Assembly: GCA_964017045.1 (NCBI GenBank)
Contig: OZ024802.1
Coordinates: 28,296,793 to 28,360,792, forward strand
Length of the DNA: 64,000 nucleotides
Direction of reading: 5' to 3'
From: Omphiscola glabra
Taxonomy: Eukaryota; Mollusca; Gastropoda; Lymnaeidae
In this document: positions 34,831-45,802 of the stretch, one piece after another
How the letters are laid out: each line of letters starts with the position of its first letter
How positions within the stretch are numbered: position 1 is the first letter of the stretch
The notes under the pieces: generated by a model
Seen by the model: only the letters and a program-made list of their open reading frames with translations
Databases searched by the model: none
Told to the model about the DNA's origin: nothing
Made by a program: the position numbers and the translations under genes

Positions 34831-35012
34831 TAAGACATCATGGAGCTTACTGGCTCGGTCAGATCCCCCCTCCCCCAGGCAATAAAGGGTCTTCGTTTAA
34901 TCTAGTCGTTGAAGATGGGCTTCGAAAAGTGACTCCAAGTTCAGTTCTATAATTAGCTGTCTTTATTTCGTTTGATTACTGTTTTTTACAGTTTGATTAA
35001 TTTACACTGTAA

Positions 35013-35232
35013 GGGGTCTTTGCAGATAAGGGTTCTTTATAGATAAGGGGTCTTTACAGATAAAGGGTCTTTACAGATAAGGGATCTTTACGGATGAGGG
35101 GTCTTTACGGATAAGGGGTCTTTACAGATAAGGGGGTCTTTACAGATAAGGGTTCTTTACAGATAAAAGGGTCTTTACAGATAAGGGGTCTTTACAGATA
35201 AGGGGTCTTTACTGATAAGGGGTCTTTACAGA
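35013..35232. repeat. Minisatellite, 17-18-bp unit, about 13 copies
   Basis: The unit is GGGGTCTTTACAGATAA with G-run length changes and GGATAA or GTTCTT variants. Confidence 0.94.
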
Positions 35233-35235
35233 TAA

Positions 35236-35364
35236 TGGGTCGTTCGCAAATTACGTCACGCTCAGAGGGGGAGGGAGGTAAAGAATTTGTGACACTTTGT
35301 GACAGGCGGGGAGGGGGGGTCTGCAAATGTCATTTTTGGCGTGACGTAATTTGCAAACGACCCC
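35236..35364. mobile_element. PIF/Harbinger-like MITE, 25-bp TIRs, TAA target duplication
   Basis: The left end GGGTCGTTCGCAAATTACG continues GTCACGC. The right end reads GCGTGACGTAATTTGC then AAACGACCCC, its inverted repeat with about one mismatch. TAA flanks on both sides (35233-35235 and 35365-35367). A 3-bp TWA duplication with G-rich ends is typical of PIF/Harbinger elements. At 129 bp it is non-coding. It sits at the end of the 17-bp array. Confidence 0.72.
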
Positions 35365-35439
35365 TAATCCTTCTCTAGTCCCCGAAAGGTCTTACGGGCC
35401 TGACTAAATATTTTTGCACCTAAGGGTAGTAGGTTGCCT

Positions 35440-35583
35440 ACCCACAGGGGCGTCTAGCTACGCCCCTGGGCAAGGGCGCATCCTGGTGGCACTAACCCTA
35501 GATACGCCACTGAGTAAGGGCGCATCCTGCTGGCACTAACACTAGATACGCCACTGGGCGAGGGCGCATCCTCTTGGCAAGGG
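35440..35583. repeat. Short array, about 45-55-bp unit, continued at 35766-35815
   Basis: AAGGGCGCATCCTGSTGGC then ACTAACCCTAGATACGCCAC repeats three times and resumes after the MITE at 35584-35765, with one more unit at 35768-35812. Confidence 0.85.
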
Positions 35584-35765
35584 CAGTGGCGTAGCGAGCT
35601 TAACTCGCGCCCGGGGCACAATACCTTTTTAGCGCCCCCAATACCTTTTTAGCGCCCCCCCTATTCGAAAACCATACAATATTATAGTAAAATATACCAT
35701 TTGGCGCCCCTTTGTGAGTAGCGCCCGGGGCATGATGCCCCCTTGCCCCCCTCACTATGCCACTG
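35584..35765. mobile_element. hAT-like MITE G1 (CAGTGGCGTAGCGAG family), perfect 8-bp TSD
   Basis: It starts CAGTGGCGTAGCGAGC and ends CTCACTATGCCACTG. GGCAAGGG flanks exactly (35576-35583 and 35766-35773). Internally GCGCCCGGGGCA and GGCGCCCC words form a second inverted layer. At 182 bp it has no coding capacity. It is inserted in the small array listed just before. Confidence 0.88.
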
Positions 35766-35948
35766 GGCAAGGGCGCATCCTCTTGGCACTAACCCTAGAT
35801 ACGCCACTTGGTATTGCACCTATGAGCGCTATTCAGATTTCATGCACACACAATTTAAACTCTCAGAACAGAAAACTTCTCGCCATTTTTTTGTATATTT
35901 CATCAAGTCAGAGATTAACACAAACCGTCACTACATATGTATTGATAT

Positions 35949-36136
35949 CAGTGGCGTAGTGAGGGGGGAGCAAGGGGGTGCATCATGCCCCGGGCGCTAC
36001 TCATAAAGGGGCGCCAAATGGTATATTTTACTATATATTGTATGGTTTTCGAATAAAGGGGGGGGCGCTAAAAAGGTATTGGGGGCGCTAAAAAGGTATT
36101 GTGCCCCGGGCGTGAGTTAAGCTCGCTACGCCATTG
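35949..36136. mobile_element. hAT-like MITE G2, opposite orientation
   Basis: CAGTGGCGTAGTGAGG at the left and GCTCGCTACGCCATTG at the right. The flanks ATTGATAT and ATCGATAT agree at 7 of 8 positions. Internal sequence is the reverse complement of G1 (AGCGCCCGGGGC type words), with the AAAAAGGTATTG word duplicated. Confidence 0.85.
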
Positions 36137-37000
36137 ATCGATATCCCAATATCTGCACAATCATATAAATGGCGTTAAACTTATTAGTTAAGCAGTTATA
36201 GTACAGTGTCGCGCAACCTTTTTTAACGCACCCCTACCTAGACGCTTCCCAGAACTCGTCGGTTCCTTTTTAAACGCACCTCACACCTAGGCCCTTTCCA
36301 GAACTGGTCGGCACACCGCTATAGCAATGCATTAAATAAAGATGTTGTTTTACTTGTAATATACGATTCAATATTTGATAAAGAAACCCGGTGTTATATT
36401 TCAGCCTTTCGAGCCCAGCGGCTTATCATGTATGCGAAAAAAATAATTATATTTTATCCATTTCGAGAAATATTATATCTGAATGTTGAATAATTCATTG
36501 ATGAAGGGTTTCTTATAATATTACCGATTCTAATATCGTAAAGGCAATTATATATAACGTGGACCATCACATGCTGCATAGATTGTGGCCTGATATAATT
36601 GTATAGGTCACACGTAAAGGCAACTAATAAGAAATTACTTTTTTTTTATTCTTAAATATTCAAATGCCGTATGAGATCTAATCCTCTATTTAAAATTATA
36701 TTAAAACTCCATTCCGGTTCCGCATGTCAGTCCGGCTCCTGGTTCACTGGGATACCTGCCAGGGATGGACCGAGGATGCATAAGTGTGCTACTTGGTTAA
36801 AATAAAGCTATTAAGCTGGTGAAGGCCTAAGTGAATTTGTTCGTTGTTTCTTGTCAAGTTTTCATGTCACCCGCAATTGTTTTTTTTTTGTTGTTGTTGT
36901 TTTGTTGTTGTGTTTTTTTGTAACTCTTCCATTTTAGCATCACGTGACAACAGTCACTCAATAGCCGCCATTTGATGATAACCATCCTGTGAAATGTCAC
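36137..37000. other. AT-rich spacer, possible hAT-like half-end
   Basis: At 36206-36330 CAGTGTCGCGCAACCTTTTT and two copies of a CCTAG...CCCAGAACT-type ~62-bp block suggest a decayed hAT end. The rest is AT-rich. AATAAAG near 36799 follows no recognised gene. Confidence 0.35.
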
Positions 37001-37555
37001 ATTAGGAAATGGCATCACCGGGTCGTCGAGCTATTGCTCCTTATCCCTTCCCCAAAGCTGCCCTCCTAAGCCCGAATCGGGCCGCGAAGCGGCACGTTGG
37101 AGATGTCCCTTTGCCTGGTTGGCCCAGACCCGAGTCCGCTCGATCGGGGTTTCTGCTGGAGGCCGCCCCAACCCAAGGACACCCGTTCGGTCCGACACTG
37201 CGCATACACACAATCGACTGGGATGGTAAATTCACGTCCTAAAATCTTCCCCCATCCATCCCGGGGAAGTGTCGGACGCCTTCTAAGATGGGTTCTACAG
37301 TGGGTTTCCACCTCGCAACTAGTTTGCAAAGTAGCTAGGACTAAACGGTTGCCTATGAGCAGCTTTCTCAGGGCTGCATATGTGAAAAATGTTCGACTTG
37401 TCTTGTTCCCCTTACTTCCCCCCCCCCTTTTTTTCCCCACTAAACTTTTACACAAGGATATGCAAACGAGATGCCTATTAAAACGTGATCTCATTACTCC
37501 TATTTGCCAGATCAGATCAATTTTAAACAAATAGGGATCCTTTGAGGCAGGGCCC
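37001..37555. other. GC-rich block, possible part of a dispersed element
   Basis: CpG-containing sequence (CGGGCCGCGAAGCGGCACG near 37078) in an otherwise AT-leaning neighbourhood. Long frames overlap on both strands (up to 180 codons on minus) without a recognised domain. The composition fits a retroelement 5' region, a host CpG-rich segment or an exon cluster; I cannot decide. Confidence 0.3.
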
Positions 37556-37700
37556 CTAAAGGCGTCGGGCCTGGATAGTTGTGGCTGTGCGGTCAAAACA
37601 TGTGTCATTTCATAATAGAGGATCAGAGTTCAATTACCGGCCTGAGACTGGCTTATAAAGTATACTTTTTTAGTCTCCAAACTAACACAAAATACAATTT
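37556..37700 (+). repeat. Possible tRNA-derived SINE head
   Basis: TGGCTGTGCGGTCAAAAC resembles an A box with its surroundings. About 45 bp downstream AGAGTTCAATTACCGGCC resembles a B box. The spacing fits a tRNA promoter. There is no complete tRNA fold, tail or target duplication that I could place. Confidence 0.3.
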
Positions 37701-37965
37701 TAAAAATCGATTGATTGCATTTTTTCTTTTCCCATATAAATTATTTTTTTACCTGGATAACTTCGAAAGCAGAAGACTATTGGGGATTTTATCCTCACTC
37801 CCACCCCCACCCCCAATCAGATTAGAAGCACTCTTCCCCCTGCTATGTAAACGCCCATATAACCTGACAATAACTCATACTATGATTCTTTAAAAACAAT
37901 TTACATTTAGTAGCAACCTTTGATAAAAATGAATTGAAAACCTAAGTAATCAAGGGCGTGTCAAG
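37701..37965. other. AT-rich spacer
   Basis: Contains a short CCCCCA run near 37800. No gene seen. Confidence 0.4.
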
Positions 37966-38952
37966 TCAGAACAATACCTGCCCAGTCAGAAAAATACCTG
38001 CTCAGTCATAATAATACATGTCCAGTCAGAACAACACCTGTCCAGTCAGAACAGCACCTGTCCAATTAGAACAACACCTGTCCAATCAGAACAACACCTG
38101 TCCAATCAGAACGACACCTTCCAATCAAACAACACCTGTCCAGTCAGAACCACACCTGTCCAGTCAGAACAGCACATGTCCAGTCAGAAAATACATAAGT
38201 CAGAACTACACCCGTCCAGTCAGAAAATACATAACCAGTCAGAACTACACCTGTCCAGTCAGAACCACACCTGTCCAGTCAGAAAATACATAACAAGTCA
38301 TAACTACACCCGTCCAGTCAGAAAATACATAACCAGACAGAGCCACACCTGTCCAGTCAGAACCTCACCTGTCCAGTCAGAAAATACATAACTAGTCAGA
38401 ACCACACCTGTCCAGTCAGAGCCACACCTGTTCAGTCAGAACCACGCCTGTCCAGTCAGAACCACACCTGTCCAGTCAGAGCCACACCTGTCCAGTCTGA
38501 ACCACACCTGTCCAGTCTGAACCACACCTGTCAAGTCAGAACCACACCTGTCCAGTCAGAACCACACCTGTCCAGTCAGAGCCACACCTGTCCAGTCTGA
38601 GCCACACCTGTCCAGTCTGAACCACACCTGTGTCTGAACCACACCTGTTCAGTCTGAACCACACCTGTCCAGTCAGAACCACACCTGTCCAGTCAGAGCC
38701 ACGCCTGTCCAGTCAGAACCACACCTGTCCAGTCAGAGCCACACCTGTCCAGTCAGAGCCACACCTGTCCAGTCAGAGCCACACCTGTCCAGTCAGAGCC
38801 ACACCTGTCCAGTCAGAGCCACACCTGTCCAGTCTGTACCACACCTGTCCAGTGAGAACCACACCTGTCCAGTCTGAACCACACCTGTCCAGTCAGAACC
38901 ACACCTGTCCAGTCTGAACCACACCTGTCCAGTCTGAACCACACCTGTTCAG
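37966..38952. repeat. Minisatellite, 20-bp unit, about 49 copies
   Basis: The unit is ACCACACCTGTCCAGTCAGA. The left third carries a variant with AAATACATAA in longer composite units. The right part alternates CAGTCAGA and CAGTCTGA. The short plus frames (SQNHTCPVR type) are a by-product. Confidence 0.96.
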
Positions 38953-39641
38953 GTCCGCTCTATAAACGTACGAGACTTGTCCACTGTCAGACGATTGCTA
39001 TTGGAACATTCCTGGTGCTGAACCAAACGTAAGAACCAGGGACTCATTACGATGAAAGGCTGTTTGCCTAGAGGCCAGTGTCTTTAGCTAGGAATATTAA
39101 ACGAAATTTTTAGTTAAGGCCGATGTCATTAACGATATGCAGCACTGTTTCCAATGACGCGATGGCAACCATTAAATTATTTCCCCCCCCCCTTCCCCCC
39201 TCCCCCACCCCCAAAAAAGAGCCTCAGATAGCTCTTCATAAACCGAAACCATATGCACTATTTCCGTGCCAATAGTGTACGCTGACATCACGATGTGCTT
39301 TAAAATTCTATGTGAAATGAACAGACATTGTAAGAGGAGACTGTTCATCACTGATCGATCCAAGATATACAAAGTTGACACACATATATGATGTCGTAAA
39401 ATTGACATAAAATTTACAAATAGGAATGACATAAAAAAATATTAACTTAAATGACACACATAATAGCTACGTCTATAGTTTACTATTAAAAAAGTAGCAT
39501 TTTTATAAAATGTGAAGAATTTTTTTTCGGTTATGTCCACTTGACTTACGCCCCATTTTACGCCCAATTAGTTGACCCAGATTTAATAAATTTCCGCTTT
39601 CGCCTGATTTCCTCGGCCAAAAAGCAATGAAGAATATCCCA
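38953..39641. other. Spacer, no gene seen
   Basis: C-rich stretch at 39183-39212. Otherwise unique sequence. Confidence 0.5.
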
Positions 39642-40035
39642 GAGCCTAGCAAGGCGATCGCTTCCATTTGAACCGTGTGGCAAGTTGGTTATTTAGTAGA
39701 ACACCCATGGGCCTAGCAAGGAGATTGCTTCCATTTGAACCGTGTGGCAAGTTGGTTATTTAGTAGAACACCCATGGGCCTAGCAAGGCGATCGCTTCCA
39801 TTTGAACCGTGTGGCAAGTTGGTTATTTAGTAGAACACCCATGGGCCTAGCAAGGCGATCGCTTCCATTTGAACAGTGTGGCAAGTTGGTTATTTAGTAG
39901 AACACCCATGGGCCTAGCAAGGCGATCGCTTTCCATTCGAACCGTGTGGCAAGTTGGTTATTTAGTAGAACACACATGGGCCTAGCAAGCCGATCAATTA
40001 CAATCGAACCACGTGACAAGACTGCTCTTTAGTGG
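39642..40035. repeat. Minisatellite, 67-bp unit, about 6 copies
   Basis: The core is CCTAGCAAGGCGATCGCTTC then CATTTGAACCGTGTGGCAAG and TTGGTTATTTAGTAGAACAC. The last copy is diverged. Each unit contains GCGATCGC. Confidence 0.95.
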
Positions 40036-41300
40036 AACTCTTTTATTATATATATATATTTGTCTCTTTCAGCCAATGATTTCCTCTGATTCTGCTAGCC
40101 CTCACCCCTCCCACCGCAATGCACGCACACACACGATTCGCCACATGTTTTCCCTAAGTGTAAGATCGCCCTTTTTTTAAAAAAAAGGATAAACACGACA
40201 CACAGCAGACATCACGTTAACATTAGGTTCACATTAAGACGCCTCGTAACTAGCAGCTCACGCGATGCTAGGTTATCGTGACTCCTCTCCGCTGCCTATC
40301 TGTAGTGGGCTATTTTTTTCAGCCAAGCCTTTGTGCACGATACATCGAACGGCTTCAGTGCAACATACAACCGGCATCCGATACGTTTTCAATTCTTCGA
40401 TGACCTGACATCGGATATTTCAAGTTCTGCGTGACCGACATCTGATATTCTCAGTTTTTCATCAAAATGAATTATGAAATTTTAAAATTTATTCAGCCAA
40501 CTGACATCTGAAATGTTTAATTCTTCAGCCCCACATCCCCACCCCCCAACCCCCAGACCCCAAAAATTTTAAAGACAAAAATGGATGATTTGGAATAAGT
40601 TCAGGTGCGCATCATTTCCGCGCATTTCCCAAACTTACAGACACGTCCTATAAGTTTCCACCTTGAAATTGAGGCTGACTTCAACGAAACCCGTTTTCCT
40701 TAGGAGGGGTTCCCTCTGAGGTGCCGACGACGACTCTCCTCATCTTCCGATAATGGATGGAACGGAAGTCTAACCGTTGGATTGGATGTTAAATAATTTA
40801 AAGGTTTCCAGGAAACCAAAGTGCCACCCACCACAGACCAATCAAATTTCATTTTGTGTAATTACGGGTGACGTCAGAGAGTCCATTTTGTTTTTTGGTA
40901 GTACAAACAGTACAAATTCGCCACTTGTAAGAGAACACGGGCGTCGGGCAGTAGTGTTAGGGCACTCGCGTGGCTTCCTTTGTCAACAGACACTTTGTTA
41001 ACTTTTCGTGAAAACTTAAACATCATTTTAAAGAGCGGTTTCTCAACTTGGCAGTCAGTCTCTACTGTGTGTTTTCCTAATGTGTTTGGATGGGTTTCTG
41101 TTCAGTGTTATTTTTAACACGTCTGAAGAACACCATTTCTCACGCCAAAAAACTGCAATGTTGATCCAAAGAGTGGTGACGTCATAAGGCGAAAGTCTCT
41201 CGGTCGGTTCATGAAGACTACTACTTTAGACCAACACTCAAGGCATCTCGCGCCGTGAGACGAAACGCAAGCTTACACCAAACCACCAACCTTCAAATGT
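40036..41300. other. Spacer with a weak array and regulatory-like motifs
   Basis: At about 40370-40520 a decayed ~45-bp repeat with ACATCYGATATTYTC is visible. A perfect TGACGTCA lies at about 40870 with CCAATCAAAT nearby at 40838, as seen in CRE-containing promoters, but I see no gene start to pair with it. Confidence 0.4.
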
Positions 41301-41308
41301 ATTTCATA

Positions 41309-41496
41309 CAGTGGCGTAGCGAGCTTAACTCGCGCCCGGGGCACAATACCTTTTTAGCGCCCCCAAAACTTTTTATCGCCCCCCCCTATTCGAAAACCAA
41401 ACAATATTATAGTAAAATATGCCATTTGGCGCCCCTTTCTGAGTAGCGCCCGGGGCATGATGACCCCATTTGCCCCCCACCCTTACTACGCCACTG
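41309..41496. mobile_element. hAT-like MITE G3, perfect 8-bp TSD
   Basis: CAGTGGCGTAGCGAGC at the left and TTACTACGCCACTG at the right. ATTTCATA flanks on both sides (41301-41308 and 41497-41504). Same orientation and internal words as G1. Confidence 0.9.
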
Positions 41497-41504
41497 ATTT
41501 CATA

Positions 41505-41722
41505 TTTGCTCTTTGTCTCCTACAGCTAAATGGGTTTCTGTTGTTGTTGTTGTTTTTGTCCTCGTTACATTCAACCGACTGTCACGATCCAAATATTCGA
41601 CTGATTTCGTTCATCACATTCTTTACCACGTTCATACGTCGTATTAACATCGCAATGAACACAAGTCATTTTCCATTAGTCATGTAACTTTAATCTATAA
41701 AGGTATCTAACATGGTGTATAT
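41505..41722. other. Spacer
   Basis: GTT-rich stretch near 41538. No gene seen. Confidence 0.4.
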
Positions 41723-41920
41723 CTGTGGTTCTCAACCTTCCTAACGCCGCGACTCCTTTAATACAGTTCTTCGTGTTGTGGCGACCCCCAACCACAAAAT
41801 TATTTTCGTTTTTACTTCATAACTGTAGAATAATTGTGTTTTCCGATGGTCTTAGGTGCCTCCTGGGAAAGGGTCGTTCGAACCCCAAAGGGGTCGTGAC
41901 CCACAGGTTGAGAAACGCTG
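41723..41920. mobile_element. SPIN-like non-autonomous hAT element C
   Basis: The left end CTGTGGTTCTCAACCTTCC has one change from the usual CAGTGG. The right end is GGTTGAGAAACGCTG. Internal GGCGACCCCCAACCACAAAA and GGGTCGTGACCCACAGG match elements B and D. The flanks GTGTATAT and AAGTATAG agree only in the core, so the duplication is eroded. Confidence 0.82.
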
Positions 41921-42152
41921 AAGTATAGGGTAAGATCTCGAAGTTCACGAAGGGAAAAAAAATATTTTCGGAGAGAAAAGAGCATAATGGGTTGGTGCAT
42001 ATCATTTCCGCGTTCATATCATTTGTGGTTGTCATGGTTTGGCCAAGTAAACATGGATCGAATGACGTCACCGCGAATTAGGAGGTAAGAAATTATTCTG
42101 AGTAAAAGTATAAATTCTTTTTATAAAACTATATTATTGGGGATGTTTTAAT
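41921..42152. other. Spacer
   Basis: Holds AAACATGGATCG with an open stretch to GAG/GTAAGA at 42083. It could be a first exon but there is no other support. Confidence 0.3.
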
Positions 42153-42345
42153 CAGAGGCGTAACTGGAGCGTTTGGCGCCCGTGGACAAGATTCATTTTA
42201 AAGAGCCTCCCTTTCTCTTTTCAACTCTCAAACCCGTTATTTTCATCAATAAAATAGTATCAAAGCACATTTTGGCGCCCCTAACTAGTCTGGCGCCCAG
42301 GAACATCTGTCCCCCCCCCTTTCCCCAACTTTAGCTACGCCTCTG
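42153..42345. mobile_element. hAT-like MITE H1 (CAGAGGCGTAACTGG family)
   Basis: CAGAGGCGTAACTGGAGC at the left and TTTAGCTACGCCTCTG at the right. The flanks GTTTTAAT and GTTTCAAT agree at 7 of 8. Internal TTTGGCGCCCGTGGACAAG, AATAAAATAGTATCAAAGC and CTGGCGCCCAGG recur at 55580-55880. Confidence 0.82.
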
Positions 42346-42502
42346 GTTTCAATTAACCCTACTTAAATTACTGGAATCGAGTTTACAAACAAGATTTTGG
42401 AACCAACCCAAATTGGTAAAAGTGGGCGGCAACCACGGGAAAGCTACTCTGCTCTACAAAAATGTGAACGTAGCCCATATTTAATTAAACCATCCACTAC
42501 AA

Positions 42503-42870
42503 CAGGTGTGGGCAAACTTTTTGTGCGGAGTGCCACATTGACAAATGTAACGCAATTTGTAAGGGGGCGGGGGCGCATGTATATTATATCCAATTTTTAC
42601 ATGTCCGTAAACATTTCTCTATTTTACAATCGGTAAATTAGCATTTTAGCATTACATGACAAGAGTTAAGGGGAAAAAATAGGAAATTAGACCGAAATTT
42701 GATCCAAATTGTTAAACCAATCTTAACGGTACATGAAATTCTGTAAAATTCAACAAAATAACTTGAAAACAAAGTAAGTTTTTACATTTCTAAATTAATG
42801 ACTTCGAGGGCCGCATAATATCAGTTGCCGGGCCGCATGCGGCCCACGGGCTGTAGTTTGCCCACCCCAG
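42503..42870. mobile_element. hAT element (CAGGTGTGGGCAAAC termini), perfect 8-bp TSD
   Basis: The left end CAGGTGTGGGCAAACTTTTT mirrors the right end GTAGTTTGCCCACCCCAG. CACTACAA flanks exactly (42495-42502 and 42871-42878). Subterminal GGGCCGCATGCGGCCC is a large palindrome. The end design matches vertebrate Charlie-type hAT elements as I remember them. At 368 bp there is no transposase frame. Confidence 0.88.
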
Positions 42871-42878
42871 CACTACAA

Positions 42879-43261
42879 GGTTCTTTCGGCGACTGCTGAC
42901 GAATGAGCACGTGCGCCAAAGTTATTTATAGACAATACGTCATAATTACCATAAATCTACGTCACCAACTAAATAGCGGGGAAAGCGTTCGTTAACTATG
43001 AACTCTCTGAAAACACACGGCGCACTGTAAAACACAAATATCCGGTGCGCAACAATAATCAGCGAACTCACATACTCAACACTTTTGGCCGAAAACGCCT
43101 TTCAGTGATACGGCCAACGAAGCTTTACTTACACCGCTTTCTGAAAACCGTTCATTGCTACCGACGGGGACTTCTGCCCCGCCCCCAAGTTATGGTAAAT
43201 GGCATAGCCAATCATCCCCGGGGGATGTTTGTTCACATTACAGCTTTTGTGGTTGTATTAG
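42879..43261. other. Spacer, no confirmed gene
   Basis: An 81-codon plus frame at 43045 has no start, splice or domain support. Confidence 0.4.
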
Positions 43262-43488
43262 CTGTTTCAGAAGTCAAGACAGCATTTTAGCTGTTTCATA
43301 AGTCCAGACACAATTTTAGCTATTTCGGCGGTCAAGACAGGATTTTGGATATCTCATAAGTCAAGACAGCATTTTAGCTATTTCAGAAGTCAAGACACGA
43401 TTTTAGCTATTTCAGAATTCAAGACAGCATTTTACCTATTTCATAATTCAAGACACCATTTTAGCTAACTCAGAAGTCAAGACATTTG
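43262..43488. repeat. Minisatellite, about 29-bp unit, about 8 copies
   Basis: The core is GTCAAGACAGCATTTTAGCT then ATTTCAGAA, with moderate divergence. Confidence 0.92.
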
Positions 43489-43964
43489 TTAAACATTGCC
43501 ATCTCGTACAAAAGGGGGCGGATTTGAAATTCGTTCTCGGTCGTCCCACTCTGCGGCTGAATGACCCGGATGGAGTGACCTCGTTAGATTTGGGTAAACA
43601 GCCTGTTGGAGTTGACCTGTTCTTTGGGGAGGATTGAAAATTCCTCACTCGATTCGAACCAAGTCTCAAACAGCTTGATGAATTTGGAAAGAAACTGGGG
43701 AAGGAAAAAAAACTAATTTAACTTGGCGGGAAATAAAATACAGCCCACTCGAAATGGCGGTGAAAATTTTATATGAAATTGCAGCTGCCTGGGAATTCGT
43801 TACGAAACAAAATTTAAGCTAATTTAAAGCGTTCGATCAAGTTCGTCATTTACAGGGGAGCTTCTCTACCTCAATCCTAGATATTTATGTTTTCAAAGTA
43901 CATTCATATTATTTACTAGGAAGGCTAACTGATGGACGGAGGTTAACCTCTTTTGAATAGCTGA
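43489..43964. other. Spacer, no gene seen
   Basis: Mixed sequence and short minus frames only. Confidence 0.45.
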
Positions 43965-44045
43965 ACACGTGACGTCTTTTCTGTACATTGCTGACATGAC
44001 GTCATTTCAGTACATTGCTGACATGACGTCGTTTCAGTATATTTA
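43965..44045. repeat. Three-copy 27-bp array carrying CRE-like motifs
   Basis: TTTCAGTACATTGCTGACAT then GACGTCA repeats. One copy has a perfect TGACGTCA (43997-44004) and the other two differ by one base. Confidence 0.85.
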
Positions 44046-44351
44046 GACAGTAGGTCATTTAAATGAATTTAGACATGTCATCAATCCCATTGGCTGTATA
44101 CAGGTCACGTTTTGAAACGACGAGGTCTTAACATCATTTAAACCAGAGGTTCTTACACATTTTTGCAGCACTGCCTCCCCTCTTGATTTCAACGCACTCA
44201 CTAATGCCCGCACACCCATCTCGATTTCAAAGCATATTTTACACACACACACCCACCCCAAGATAAAGAATACTAAGCAAGAACAAGTGATTCTCTGGGT
44301 TTTCCCGCATCCCTTCACTGACCTATTTTAAGAACTCATTCATTTAATCAC
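44046..44351. other. Spacer, possible decayed hAT end
   Basis: CCAGAGGTTCTTACACATTT at 44142 looks like a hAT terminus. I found no partner end. Confidence 0.3.
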
Positions 44352-44776
44352 ATCGTCCATCACATCTCGTTATCACCAGTCCCATCACATCCCGTTATCA
44401 CCAGTCCCACCACGTCCATCACATCCCGTTATCACCAGTCACACCACGTCCATCACATCCCGTTATCCTCAGTCCCACCACGTCCATCACATCCCGTTAT
44501 CACCAGTCACACCACGTCCATCACATCCCGTTATCACCAGTCGAACCACGTCCATCACATCCCGTTATCAACTGTCGAACCACGTCCATCACATCCCGTT
44601 ATCACCAAGCACACCACGTCCATCACATCCCGTTATCACCAGTCCCACCACATCCCGTTATCACCAGTCACACCACGTCCATCACATCCCGTTATCACCA
44701 GTCACACCACGTCCATCGCCTCCCGTTATCACCAGTAGCACTACGTCCAACACATCCCGTTATCACCAGTCGCACC
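44352..44776. repeat. Minisatellite, 34-bp unit, about 13 copies
   Basis: The core is CCATCACATCCCGTTATCAC then CAGTCACACCACGT. Two units lack the CACGTC-CATC part. Confidence 0.95.
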
Positions 44777-44874
44777 TTGACTAATGAACACTCTGTTCAT
44801 TCCTACCACATGGGAAACTTGATTGTTATTATTTCACAAATAAAATGGAATCCTTTTTTCAAATGGTTATACTT

Positions 44875-45269
44875 CCTCACTCTCTTTTTCTTTACCTGAC
44901 GCTCTCCCTCTATATCTCCCTCTTTCTTACTCTCTCACTCACTATTTATCTCCCATTCTCTTACCTATCCCTTACTTACTCCCTTATTATCTCTGCCTCT
45001 TGCTCTATATCCCTCCAACCTTCTCTCCCTCTAACCCTCTCTGACTCTTTCCTCCCCTGCCCTCCCTATGTCCCCCTCTGGGACGACAGACTATGAGTCA
45101 CCTACCACTATCTGACTCTTTCTATCTCCGATTTTGTAACTCCTTCAAACAAACCTTATTCTCTCTCTAACTCTCTCTCTGTCTCTCTCTCTCTCTAATT
45201 TTGCCTGTCTATCATTCCCCGATTCTTCCTCTCTCTCTCTAATTTTGCCTGTCTATCATTCCCCGATTC

Positions 45270-45324
<55 letters not shown>

Positions 45325-45377
45325 CTCTCTCTCTCGCTAATTCTGCCTGTCTATCATTCCCCGATTCTTCCCCCCCC

Positions 45378-45420
<43 letters not shown>
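44875..45420. repeat. CT-rich tract with an embedded repeated phrase
   Basis: Polypyrimidine DNA with (TC)n runs. Within it ATTTTGCCTGTCTATCATTC then CCCGATTCTTCC recurs three times (about 45195, 45241 and 45340), so CT slippage and unit duplication are combined. Confidence 0.9.
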
Positions 45421-45421
<1 letters not shown>

Positions 45422-45800
45422 AGCGTGGTGTCTGGTGGTGACCAAGGACACGAGTAAACTAGACACCCAGTGCTTGACCTCACTATCTTGCCGTGAATTC
45501 GCTCCAACGCGTGCCATCATCGTGTCACTGTCTTGTGTTACTTGAGGAAACTAAACTTTTTAAACAACGTCGAGTAAAATTGTGACCCCGGGGGTGGGGG
45601 TGTCAATATACCCTCCCTCCCTTCTTCCCCCCAACTTTTCATCCATCCCACCCGAAGGCCGATGGGGTCTATGGACGATCCCTCTTATCTCCCCTGCCCT
45701 CTAGATCCCCACTAGGGGAGGATACGAAATACATGTATTCATATTAGGCCCGTCCCCCAAACTCACCTAATTGTCCAAACCTCAAAATTCTATGAGAAAC
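45421..45800. other. Spacer, no gene seen
   Basis: Short mixed sequence with G- and C-runs. Confidence 0.45.
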
Positions 45801-45802
45801 AC

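Noticed and set aside
37556..37640. Functional tRNA gene
   Set aside because: Box-like motifs are present but I could not form acceptor, anticodon and T stems; at most a SINE head.
42054..42083. ATG-containing first-exon-like stretch ending GAG/GTAAGA
   Set aside because: Only ten codons, with no promoter evidence or downstream partner.
43965..44045. Bacterial-style promoter or operator array
   Set aside because: All context is eukaryotic; the CRE reading is the only plausible regulatory one and is itself weak.
45239..45520. Arg/Glu-rich minus frame resembling a coiled coil
   Set aside because: It is the reverse reading of (TC)n microsatellite DNA.
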